From: a virus
Virus record (IMG/VR): IMGVR_UViG_3300010885_007584
Location: 1 to 29,531 of that record
Strand: one strand, 5' to 3'
DNA length: 29,531 nucleotides
Positions 1 to 6,138 of the stretch are shown in pieces. The notes under the pieces were generated by a model. The model did not search any database and was not told where the DNA came from. It saw nothing but the letters and a program-made list of their open reading frames with translations. The first letter of the stretch is position 1, and the number at the start of each line of letters is the position of its first letter. Position numbers and translations under genes: made by a program.

Positions 1-1
1 A

Positions 2-280
2 TTCCCACGGAATATGCTCTTTGCACGTGCTATGTCAAACGGAGTGCGTTGGTACTGCCCAGATATCTATGAAGGGCCAGTCTACGTGCCAGAAGAGATG
101 CAAGATCCAGAGCATCCGATTCAGACTCCGAAACGCATTCTTGATGAGGAACAATGGGCAAAACTCATTGAGTCGGTAAAGGGTGGTAAAAACTACGATT
201 GGGCAATTGAAAACGTAGAGATGACACCCGACCAACGCTCTGAACTTGAGTCAGCGAATTCCAATAACATAGTATTATGA
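2..280 (+). CDS. RecT/Bet-like single-strand annealing protein, C-terminal part (5' end outside window)
   Basis: The frame is open from base 2 and has no start in the window, so only about the last 92 residues are visible. They begin FPRNMLFARAMSNGVRWYCP, followed by DIYEGPVYVPEE. The pattern PRNMxFARAxSNGxRWxxPD near the C-terminus is typical of RecT/Bet-family phage annealing proteins, which coat single strands and anneal them during recombination. The downstream PD-(D/E)XK exonuclease (1352-1912) is the expected partner and supports the call. The stop codon overlaps the next small ORF in an ATGA arrangement (277-280). The methionine at 14 is internal to the conserved motif and is not the true start. 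The subfamily cannot be fixed from this fragment. Confidence 0.8.
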   Translation, partial: FPRNMLFARAMSNGVRWYCPDIYEGPVYVPEEMQDPEHPIQTPKRILDEEQWAKLIESVKGGKNYDWAIENVEMTPDQRSELESANSNNIVL

Positions 281-369
281 AAAGATGGAAATTCCGATTG
301 ATTTGGTCGTTAATTATATTATTAATCGCTATGATTTGGGCAACAATAATAACAAAAATATGGAACTAA
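277..369 (+). CDS. 30-residue single-pass membrane miniprotein
   Basis: This short frame starts at the ATG that overlaps the recT-like stop codon (ATGA, 277-280) and ends with TAA at 367-369. It begins MKRWKFRLIW and continues with about 18 very hydrophobic residues (SLIILLIAMIWATII) before a short KIWN tail. The basic N-terminus followed by one membrane helix predicts a small inner-membrane protein with its N-terminus in the cytoplasm. The tight coupling to the gene before it and the 10-base overlap with the next gene (start 360) suggest a real gene. No function can be assigned. A chance ORF of this length is possible, but a complete membrane-helix pattern placed exactly between two overlaps is less likely by chance. 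Confidence 0.55.
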   Translation: MKRWKFRLIWSLIILLIAMIWATIITKIWN

Positions 370-1361
370 CAACACAACAAAACGGGTGGCTGCGTATGGC
401 AGACATGAAAAATACACTCTTTGATGAACTCCAAAAGGCTGAACTTCAAGTTCAGTCTTCTCTTGAGGAAATCAATACTGACAATCTTAAATCGGCTAAA
501 TCCATCATGGCATCAGCCAAAGATAAACGAATGGCATTTACTGGTATGATTACGGATAAGCTGATTAATCCTGCGATGGAGTATGAGAAACGAATGCAGA
601 ATGTCATTAATGCTGCTGCTGTCGTAGAACTTCAGATGAGGAAAAAACAAGAGGAAGAGACCTTACAGGCTCAAGCACTTATCAACGAAGAGACCGTATT
701 GCGTAATCACATTACGAATGAATACTTCAGGATTGCTGCTGAGAATCGGCTGAATTATCAGAAAGGTATTGACGCCTCATATCGGAACTGCCTTGCCAAC
801 CGTGTTCCTGTTGAGAAAATACCTGCAATGATAGCCGACATGAAACGGATACTATCACTATTTGAGGTACCTGAGATGACTAAATTTCAGCGGACACTTG
901 TTTCAGATGAGAGGGCATTGCAGATATTCCAATCCATTGAGAAGTATGATCCGAAAATGGATTTAATGCGTTATCAATCCGAGGCAGAAAAGAAATGGAT
1001 AAATTATGAGATGGACTTAGCAAATGCCGATTTAGCCATCAAGGCACTTGAGAAACAAGCAGCCGAGAGAGAGGCTGAAATCGCACAAGAGATAGCCATT
1101 GAGACTGCAACGAATACCCTCATTGCCCAAGCGGAGTCAATTACACTTGAAACGCCACGCATCAAACGTGAGGTTAAAGTCATCGTTATCGAATCGGAGG
1201 CATGGGCAAAGGCGGTGATTGTTAATTTTATACGTGTATTCCCCGTTGATAAGTTACGTGTAAAGTCATGGAGTAAACTAACACTTGCTCAAATGGCTGA
1301 GGCACTCGCTAAGTCTGGAGCGGAATTGCATAATCTTAAAACTGAAGAAATATGCAAGTGA
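360..1361 (+). CDS. Coiled-coil protein of unknown function in the recombination operon
   Basis: The predicted protein has 333 residues from the ATG at 360 (MELTTQQNGWLRMADMKNTL). A longer reading from 285 exists, but its extra 25 residues overlap the membrane miniprotein in another frame and look unlike the rest of the protein, so 360 is preferred. Most of the protein is charged and helical. Long Glu/Lys/Gln/Ala stretches with heptad character lie at roughly residues 15-130 and 215-260, so it probably forms coiled coils. No catalytic motif is seen. It lies between an annealing protein and its exonuclease and overlaps the exonuclease start by 10 bases. That suggests a role in the recombination complex, but this is inference from position only. 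Confidence 0.75.
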   Translation: MELTTQQNGWLRMADMKNTLFDELQKAELQVQSSLEEINTDNLKSAKSIMASAKDKRMAFTGMITDKLINPAMEYEKRMQNVINAAAVVELQMRKKQEEETLQAQALINEETVLRNHITNEYFRIAAENRLNYQKGIDASYRNCLANRVPVEKIPAMIADMKRILSLFEVPEMTKFQRTLVSDERALQIFQSIEKYDPKMDLMRYQSEAEKKWINYEMDLANADLAIKALEKQAAEREAEIAQEIAIETATNTLIAQAESITLETPRIKREVKVIVIESEAWAKAVIVNFIRVFPVDKLRVKSWSKLTLAQMAEALAKSGAELHNLKTEEICK

Positions 1362-1912
1362 GTAATATCCAGTATTATAGGAACAACTTCGAGGCTTACA
1401 ATACCATGAAGGGGTACTCATATAGTGGTATAACCAAAGGAGCAGGATTCACACCATCAGCAAAGATGCGCCTTGGTACTGCGGTGCATGAGTATCTCCT
1501 TGAACCTGAAAACTACAACCATGAGAATAGGGATATCGTAGTGCCACTTGCCAACGCAGTTAAAGCCGAATTAGGGGCGTTATTGCCATTCTTGGATACT
1601 GAGTTATCTGTTTATGCTGAGTTCGAAAATAATGGTCTCATATTGCCTTACAAGGGTAGAGTTGACATGGTAAGAACGGGTAAAATAGTCTTAGATTTAA
1701 AGGTCTCACAAGTTCCTCTGCGAAATTCAATAGCATTCTTTGGTTATGGTAACCAAGTAAATGGATACATGGCAGCAACTATGTGTGACTATGGCATGAT
1801 TATCCGCATTGATCCAAAAACTTCAAAGGTTGAGAAGAAAATGATACCTAAAGACCATTCATGGTGGGAAGATCAGATATCACGTTTAGGAGTTCCAAAA
1901 GAAATTTATTAA
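1352..1912 (+). CDS. PD-(D/E)XK exonuclease (recombination partner of the RecT-like protein)
   Basis: A 186-residue nuclease of the YqaJ/Cas4/lambda-exonuclease superfamily. Visible motifs in order are RLGTAVHEYLLEP (His46), an acidic strand with Glu90, YKGRVDMV with Asp105, IVLDLKVS with Asp115 and Lys117 (the D-x-K core), and QVNGYMAA (the helix with Gln and Tyr). The family binds metal through the acidic residues and degrades one strand of double-stranded DNA, leaving the other strand for the annealing protein. It overlaps the upstream coiled-coil gene by 10 bases. It is shorter than lambda Exo (226 residues) but keeps all core motifs, so it is probably active. Confidence 0.85.
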   Translation: MQVSNIQYYRNNFEAYNTMKGYSYSGITKGAGFTPSAKMRLGTAVHEYLLEPENYNHENRDIVVPLANAVKAELGALLPFLDTELSVYAEFENNGLILPYKGRVDMVRTGKIVLDLKVSQVPLRNSIAFFGYGNQVNGYMAATMCDYGMIIRIDPKTSKVEKKMIPKDHSWWEDQISRLGVPKEIY

Positions 1913-1922
1913 AACAAATACA

Positions 1923-2183
1923 ATGAGTACACTTTACACAGGCAGCATCTGCGTTTCAGACATTGACAAGTCAAAACTACAACAGTCTAAAAATGGAAAA
2001 CTTTACCTCCAGATTGATATCTGGATAAACGACCAAGCCGACAACTACGGCAACACTGGTTCAATCTCAATCCGCCAATCTAAAGAAGAAAGAGAAGCCA
2101 AGACAAAAAAGACCTATATTGGTAACCTAAAGCCCGTTGAAAAATCCAATAGTGCAGCACCTATAAATGATTTACCTTTTTAG
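1923..2183 (+). CDS. Small SSB-like protein with an acidic-tip C-terminus
   Basis: An 86-residue protein. The first 65 residues have alternating strands (LYTGSICVSDI, GKLYLQIDIWIND, TGSISIRQSKEER, KKTYIGNLK), consistent with a small OB-fold-like domain. A linker rich in Ser, Ala and Pro leads to the last five residues, NDLPF. This ending resembles the acidic tip (DD[IL]PF) through which bacterial SSB recruits replication and recombination proteins. It sits 10 bases after the exonuclease gene and is followed by a terminator. The tip and the context support single-strand DNA binding. The fold itself is inference because the domain is shorter than classical SSB. Confidence 0.6.
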   Translation: MSTLYTGSICVSDIDKSKLQQSKNGKLYLQIDIWINDQADNYGNTGSISIRQSKEEREAKTKKTYIGNLKPVEKSNSAAPINDLPF

Positions 2184-2203
2184 TATGTTCAATCTGTGAT
2201 TTA

Positions 2204-2233
2204 CCCTCGGTGTTTCTACATCGGGGGATTTTT
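2204..2233 (+). terminator. Rho-independent terminator after the recombination genes
   Basis: A 9-bp stem pairs CCCTCGGTG (2204-2212) with CATCGGGGG (2219-2227) around a TTTCTA loop, with two G-U wobbles. It is followed by A and five T residues (2229-2233). It lies between the SSB-like gene and the VRR-NUC gene. Confidence 0.75.
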
Positions 2234-2244
2234 AACTAATTATT

Positions 2245-2661
2245 ATGAAAGAACGCTACAACGAAGCACACAAAGCATGGTTTCAAGAACAATATCCAAA
2301 CGCTTGGAAAGATGGACTTTATTCGCCCCCTCCAATGCCGACTATCACCAAGGCAAATGGTTTAACGAAGTATATCACAAACTTCCTGTTCTGGAAAGGT
2401 CATCGTGCCACAAGGGTTAATGTACAAGGAAGGATTATAAAGGGTAAATGGATTCCGTCATCTACAAGGAAAGGCACGGCGGATATCTCAGCTACAATAA
2501 AAGGCAGATCAGTAATGATAGAAATTAAGGTAGGCTCTGACAGACCAAGACCAGAGCAGATACAAGAGCAGGAAAGAGAGAGGCGTTCAGGCGGAATTTA
2601 TGAATTCATAAGGACTGCCCATGAGTTTTTGGAACTTTATGATAAAGTTGTAAATTTGTGA
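2245..2661 (+). CDS. VRR-NUC domain nuclease
   Basis: A 138-residue protein with the core KGTADISATIKGRSVMIEIK, followed by a helix RPEQIQEQERERRSGG and then IYEFIRT. The pattern G-(T/x)-(A/P)-D ... I-E-(I/V)-K ... Q ... (A/G)G is that of the VRR-NUC branch of the PD-(D/E)XK superfamily, common in phages and often linked to branched-DNA processing. Asp, Glu and Lys of the catalytic core are present. It starts 11 bases after a terminator, so it may be read by readthrough or from a promoter not recognised here. A promoter for the following RNA lies inside its 3' end. A Holliday-junction-resolving role is possible but not shown. Confidence 0.85.
   Translation: MKERYNEAHKAWFQEQYPNAWKDGLYSPPPMPTITKANGLTKYITNFLFWKGHRATRVNVQGRIIKGKWIPSSTRKGTADISATIKGRSVMIEIKVGSDRPRPEQIQEQERERRSGGIYEFIRTAHEFLELYDKVVNL
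2629..2658 (+). promoter_or_regulatory. Bacteroidetes-type promoter for the structured RNA
   Basis: TTG (2629-2631, inside TTTTTGG) is separated by 19 bases from TAAATTTG (2651-2658), matching the Bacteroidetes -33/-7 consensus TTG-N19-21-TAnnTTTG. Transcription would start about 5-8 bases downstream, near 2664, exactly where the folded RNA begins. It lies within the 3' end of the VRR-NUC gene. Confidence 0.55.
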
Positions 2662-2663
2662 TT

Positions 2664-2775
2664 AATCTGGTGAAGTAGAACCCATCAGGTAATAAAAACA
2701 TTTATGCCCAAAATGGCAGGGAGAGGTTGTAAGCAAACCTCGGTTCTACCCCTGCTGTTTTGGGTTTCTTTTTTT
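2664..2775 (+). ncRNA. Candidate structured non-coding RNA with hairpin-loop to internal-strand pairing
   Basis: About 110 bases between a Bacteroidetes-type promoter (2629-2658) and a U-tract can fold into three helices. P1 pairs 2665-2672 with 2683-2690 (8 bp) around the loop AAGTAGAACC. P2 pairs CCCAAAATGGCAGGG (2707-2721) with CCCTGCTGTTTTGGG (2750-2764), 15 bp with two G-U pairs. P3, inside P2, pairs GAGGTT (2723-2728) with AACCTC (2736-2741). The P1 loop segment GTAGAACC (2675-2682) is perfectly complementary over 8 bases to GGTTCTAC (2742-2749), the unpaired strand beside P3. The sequence TTTCTTTTTTT (2765-2775) then ends at the HNH start codon. It could be a free small RNA or a leader that controls the HNH gene by termination. 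I recognise no known RNA family. Confidence 0.5.
2707..2775 (+). terminator. Strong intrinsic terminator directly before the HNH start codon
   Basis: The 15-bp stem of the RNA candidate (2707-2721 with 2750-2764), enclosing a smaller hairpin, is followed by TTTCTTTTTTT (2765-2775). The next base begins the HNH ATG, so the HNH gene must be expressed by readthrough or through conditional termination. Its leader then has no room for a ribosome binding site outside the U-tract. Confidence 0.7.
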
Positions 2776-3360
2776 ATGCAAGTATGTAAAAAATGCGGAA
2801 GTACAAACATCATTTTACAAGATGTTGAATTCAAACAATTTTTTGGATGCTATGATTGTGGGGAACATGGTAAGACTTACGATTATGGTATATGTTGTAA
2901 GTCAGAAAATCTAATACATATCATGGTTGAGCAATCAAATGGATCTTGGGTTAGAAAAACCGCTTGTAAGAATTGTAAAATAGTAAAAGGAAAAGCAATC
3001 CCAAAGGGTACAGACTACCATACATTGCCACATTTGACAAAAGAAAGACGTGAAGAATACCAAAAAAACCATGATCGTGTTTCTAATCTGTATTACGAAA
3101 TAGTAAGACAATTTAATGAAGAATTAAAAAGAAGAAATCAACTTGAATGGAAAGCTATTTATGATACCTACATAAAATCTGAAAAGTGGAGGCAGAAAGC
3201 TGCAATGGTTAGGAAAAGAGACAATAACATTTGCCAAGCGTGTTTATCTGCTTCTGCACAAGCCGTACACCATTTAAGTTATCGTAATTTAACAAATGAA
3301 CCACTATTTGAATTGGTATCTGTTTGCCATGCTTGTCATTCCCAAATTCATAACCATTAA
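2776..3360 (+). CDS. HNH-domain protein with N-terminal zinc ribbon
   Basis: A 194-residue protein from the ATG at 2776. A longer reading from 2704 would run through the terminator stem and add a spurious hydrophobic stretch, so it is rejected. The N-terminus holds C4-x2-C7 and C25-x2-C28, a probable zinc ribbon. The middle is basic and helical. The C-terminus has the HNH core: ICQACL, AVHHLSY (His165, His166), Asn in RNLTNE, and CHACHSQIH (Cys184, Cys187, His188). HNH proteins nick or cut DNA using one metal ion. It could be a homing-type free-standing nuclease or a packaging or replication helper. It lacks the RuvC and PLMP parts of IscB-type proteins. It lies 12 bases before the primase-helicase gene. 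Confidence 0.8.
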   Translation: MQVCKKCGSTNIILQDVEFKQFFGCYDCGEHGKTYDYGICCKSENLIHIMVEQSNGSWVRKTACKNCKIVKGKAIPKGTDYHTLPHLTKERREEYQKNHDRVSNLYYEIVRQFNEELKRRNQLEWKAIYDTYIKSEKWRQKAAMVRKRDNNICQACLSASAQAVHHLSYRNLTNEPLFELVSVCHACHSQIHNH

Positions 3361-3372
3361 CTTTACTAACCT

Positions 3373-5622
3373 ATGATAGAACAATATTATAACGATTACG
3401 CAGAGTTAGGCTTATTCCCAATTGGTGTTAATTGGGATGCAGATAAGAAATCAACTTACCACCCAGTAGGATGGGAGACGGCAAAAGAACTATTTCCACT
3501 ACATAATACCCATAACGGGTTAATGGTTAGGATTGATGACGACTACGGATGCCTTGACTTTGACCTAAAGAATACCCAAAATAAGGACATATTTAACCAA
3601 TGGAAGGCAATTGTAATAAATACAATGCCTGATGTATATAATAAATTATACATTGAAGAAACAAGAAATAAAGGCTACCACGTTTGGTTTAAGTATACAG
3701 GGCTAACACATAAAACAGGCATAGCCAAATCTGATGAAGGTGCTGAAGTCATCGCAGTTTACTGCAAACGTAAACTTATTTACACCTATCCTACACCTGG
3801 CTATTCTCTTTACCACCAATCAATGGAGGATGTTGGCTATTTGACATCAAAGGAATACCAAAACTTAGTTGAGACAAGTCAGCTTTTCAATGAATATAAA
3901 CCTAAATACGATCCAAATAAGAAGGCGGTAAATTACCCAATAGAACATCAAGATGTTTTGATGAAATTCGATAAAGTGCTATCTGATGAGAATTTTACTC
4001 AGATACTTAATGAGATAGGTCTTGAGCAAGTACATGATTTTAGGTACAAGCAGAAAGATTCTTTTGTTGCATTTAGGCGTAAAGGATCAGAGGCTTTATA
4101 TTCTGCTAAGGTTTATTATAAAAGCAAAAGAATGATGCTATTCACGGCATCAATGCCAGAATACCCATCATGGCATGACAAAGAAGAATATGAAATTTGG
4201 TCTTTGCCTCCATCATTTATATTATTTTATAAGAATAATAGAGACTGGGATACAACTGTTGAAGTATGCAAAATGATTCTTGAAGCACAAGGTGAAGAAT
4301 TACCAATAGTGCAAAATGAAATAAAATTTCCATTGGATGTATTCCCGAATATTATTGCTAAATCAATACTTGAAGTTTCAGAGGCAAGATCACTCGCTCC
4401 TCAATTTGTTGCAACGGCAGGGCTTTGGACAATAAGCAGCCTTGCAGGGGATAGGTATTTTTCTGATTTCAATGGTGACGGCAAAAACATTCTTTTCTGC
4501 CTTATGATTGCTCCTGTTTCCGTTGGTAAAACTCCTGCTTATAAAGTAATGTGTGAAACACCATTAAAAAGAATACAAGAAGAAGGTGATAAAAAGTTTA
4601 ACGAAGAATTAAAGGAATGGACATTAAAAAAATCTAAATCACAAAAAGATAAACAATCTTTTGATGAGCCAAGACCAAAAAGGTACATTCCAATAATTGT
4701 GGATGGCACTACTGAAGGCTATATAAGTAAATCTATGCACCAAAAAAACGGGATGGGGGTATACCAAGATGAAGCCGAAACCATTTTAAACGCAGGAGGA
4801 TACAAGAAAAGCAATGATTCAATATCATTCTTTACTCAGGCTTTCTCTGGTGGCAGGATTACACAAATACGTGCCGATGAGACACTTGAAAGGGTTGTAC
4901 CTAACTTAAACTTAAATTTATTAATGGGTACACAACCAAGCCGATTGAAAAATATATTTACTGATGATAGGCTTGAAAGTGGTTTTGCATCAAGGTTTTT
5001 AATGGTTGATTCCGATTACATTTTATTGAATATTGACGAAGACCCATTCAGTCAAAAAAAGGAGATGTGTACTGAATGGGTTCAGATAGTTGAAGACTTG
5101 TATTCCATTGGTTATCAATACAATAACGATGTTTTGGTAAAGCAAAGGATTATGATTACTGAAGAAGGAAAAGATGCTTTTAGGCATTACAATAAACAAA
5201 TAAAAGGTGAAGCAAATAATAGGATAATAAACAAATCAGAAGGATTTATCATGGGTACAGAGGCTAAAATGTCTGCATACCTGCCACGACTTTGCCAAGT
5301 ACTTGCAATTATGAACGATATAGTAAATCCAATAATTGATGAGAAAACAGTACACAATGCATACAGATTGTATAGGTACTATGCCGAGAACACAATTAGG
5401 ATAATTGGTGGATTGATTAATGAAATTAACACAGGATTAAATAAAGAATCACAAAAACTTTATGATCTGCTGCCTGATGAGTTTACATCTAAACAAGCAA
5501 AAGAGATATGTAAAATAAATAATTTACCAGAACGTAAGTTTGAAATTAGCATGAAAAAAAAGGATTTCGCAAGTATGTTTAAACAAGAAGGAAGGGGTAG
5601 ATTTAGCAAAATAGTGCCATAA
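3373..5622 (+). CDS. Primase-helicase (Prim-Pol-like N-terminus plus DUF3987 helicase)
   Basis: A 749-residue replication protein. Residues 1 to about 180 look like a Prim-Pol domain: CLDFDLKN near 60-66 supplies the D-x-D metal site, and NKGYHVWFKY near 100 supplies the histidine strand. Residues of about 315-700 match DUF3987-type phage helicases, with APVSVGKTPAYK (Walker A, near 379-390), GVYQDEAE (Walker B, near 462-468) and LMGTQPSRL (sensor strand). The last 60 residues (DEFTSKQAKEI ... RKFEISMKKKDF) look like a winged helix, which could bind DNA. The protein would prime and unwind phage DNA. The iteron region immediately downstream (5633-5877) is the likely site of action. No DNA polymerase gene is visible, so host polymerase may be used. 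Confidence 0.85.
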   Translation: MIEQYYNDYAELGLFPIGVNWDADKKSTYHPVGWETAKELFPLHNTHNGLMVRIDDDYGCLDFDLKNTQNKDIFNQWKAIVINTMPDVYNKLYIEETRNKGYHVWFKYTGLTHKTGIAKSDEGAEVIAVYCKRKLIYTYPTPGYSLYHQSMEDVGYLTSKEYQNLVETSQLFNEYKPKYDPNKKAVNYPIEHQDVLMKFDKVLSDENFTQILNEIGLEQVHDFRYKQKDSFVAFRRKGSEALYSAKVYYKSKRMMLFTASMPEYPSWHDKEEYEIWSLPPSFILFYKNNRDWDTTVEVCKMILEAQGEELPIVQNEIKFPLDVFPNIIAKSILEVSEARSLAPQFVATAGLWTISSLAGDRYFSDFNGDGKNILFCLMIAPVSVGKTPAYKVMCETPLKRIQEEGDKKFNEELKEWTLKKSKSQKDKQSFDEPRPKRYIPIIVDGTTEGYISKSMHQKNGMGVYQDEAETILNAGGYKKSNDSISFFTQAFSGGRITQIRADETLERVVPNLNLNLLMGTQPSRLKNIFTDDRLESGFASRFLMVDSDYILLNIDEDPFSQKKEMCTEWVQIVEDLYSIGYQYNNDVLVKQRIMITEEGKDAFRHYNKQIKGEANNRIINKSEGFIMGTEAKMSAYLPRLCQVLAIMNDIVNPIIDEKTVHNAYRLYRYYAENTIRIIGGLINEINTGLNKESQKLYDLLPDEFTSKQAKEICKINNLPERKFEISMKKKDFASMFKQEGRGRFSKIVP

Positions 5623-5676
5623 ATGACAAAGTTTTACACCATTTACACTAAGTTTACACCTATTTGGTGTAAAAGC

Positions 5677-5694
5677 AAACGCAGTCCCACATTG
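5677..5694 (+). repeat. 18-base direct repeat, copy 1 of 2
   Basis: AAACGCAGTCCCACATTG, identical to 5800-5817, 123 bases apart and on opposite sides of the AT-rich core. Its GC-rich centre contrasts with its surroundings. It may be a second protein-binding site in the origin. Confidence 0.9.
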
Positions 5695-5724
5695 AGTTTG
5701 AGCCACTTTTACACCATTTACACT

Positions 5725-5773
5725 AAAATCTCTATTAATATATATTTATATATATATATATTATATACAAAAA
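5725..5773. other. AT-rich core of the putative origin
   Basis: Almost entirely A and T, with a long run of alternating TA (about 5736-5766), lying between two inverted iteron pairs (5708-5724 and 5775-5791). Such a stretch melts easily and is a candidate DNA-unwinding element. Confidence 0.6.
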
Positions 5774-5799
5774 TGGTGTAAATGGTGTAAATAACGCTG

Positions 5800-5817
5800 A
5801 AACGCAGTCCCACATTG
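5800..5817 (+). repeat. 18-base direct repeat, copy 2 of 2
   Basis: AAACGCAGTCCCACATTG, identical to copy 1 at 5677-5694. It lies just downstream of the iteron pair 5775-5791. Confidence 0.9.
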
Positions 5818-5911
5818 GTTTTCCTTTTACACTAACATGGTGTAAATGTGGTGTAAATGGTGTAAATGCGGTGTAAAAAAAAATATTTCGCCATAAATAT
5901 CCAATTCTGAT

Positions 5912-5919
5912 TAATTTTG
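5912..5919 (+). promoter_or_regulatory. Possible -7 box before the packaging genes
   Basis: TAATTTTG matches the Bacteroidetes -7 consensus TAnnTTTG. The -33 element is weak (TTTCG at 5886-5890, spacer 21). Transcription would begin close to the ATG at 5926, giving an almost leaderless message. The position at the start of the packaging and structural operon supports it; the poor -33 element weakens it. Confidence 0.35.
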
Positions 5920-5925
5920 TTTACA

Positions 5926-6138
5926 ATGGCAAAGAAAGGTTTTTACATACGGCATAATACCAAAGACAATAGCATAATGCTCAATGTCTTTGTAAGCGAT
6001 TTTAAGGCGTATTTAGACACTTTGCAGTCAGATGATGGTTGGATAAAGCTGAGGATATTTGAGAGGCAAGAAGTGGACTCTAAAGGCTTTACACACGATA
6101 TGCACGCAATACAAATGAAAACTGGTAATGATGGGTAA
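5926..6138 (+). CDS. Small conserved-looking phage protein of unknown function
   Basis: A 70-residue protein (MAKKGFYIRHNTKDNSIML ... GWIKLRIFERQE ... GFTHDMHAI). A TTG start at 5917 would add three residues, but the ATG at 5926 is preferred. The pattern of short strands and the GFTHDM segment look like a small beta-rich protein. I cannot assign a function. It overlaps the TerS gene by 11 bases, so it is co-translated with the packaging genes. Confidence 0.65.
   Translation: MAKKGFYIRHNTKDNSIMLNVFVSDFKAYLDTLQSDDGWIKLRIFERQEVDSKGFTHDMHAIQMKTGNDG

Larger units (their letters stand above)
5633..5877 (+). other. Putative replication origin: 13 iterons around an AT-rich core
   Basis: The 294 bases between the primase-helicase and the next gene hold 13 copies of TTTACAC(C/T) or its complement GGTGTAAA. 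Copies reading TTTACAC(C/T) start at 5633, 5642, 5653, 5708, 5717 and 5826. Copies reading GGTGTAAA start at 5666, 5775, 5784, 5839, 5850, 5859 and 5870. Two of them form a palindrome (5653-5673, 8-bp arms, 5-base loop). Convergent pairs at 5708-5724 and 5775-5791 flank a pure A/T stretch. Two 18-base direct repeats sit one on each side. This arrangement of iterons plus unwinding core next to a replication gene is typical of origins; the role is inferred. A regulatory operator array is the main alternative. Confidence 0.65.

Noticed and set aside
285-359. Earlier start (25 residues) for the coiled-coil protein
   Set aside because: It overlaps the membrane miniprotein frame, which begins by ATGA coupling. 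The extra residues do not look like the rest of the protein.
2196-2420. 74-residue frame overlapping the VRR-NUC gene
   Set aside because: It starts in the terminator region and overlaps a well supported nuclease gene in another frame; the product has no recognisable features.
2704-2775. Upstream start for the HNH gene adding 24 residues
   Set aside because: The added codons are exactly the terminator stem and U-tract. The hydrophobic stretch they encode comes from the stem and T-run, so the ATG at 2776 is preferred.
2664-2775. tRNA, tmRNA, or HEARO/omega RNA with an IscB-type nuclease
   Set aside because: No cloverleaf or acceptor/T-arm pairing can be made from GGTTCTACC. The HNH protein has no RuvC or PLMP domain and is too short for IscB.
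5633-5877. CRISPR array
   Set aside because: Repeats are 8 bases, occur in both orientations and have no regular unique spacers; the two 18-base repeats are only two copies. No cas gene is present.
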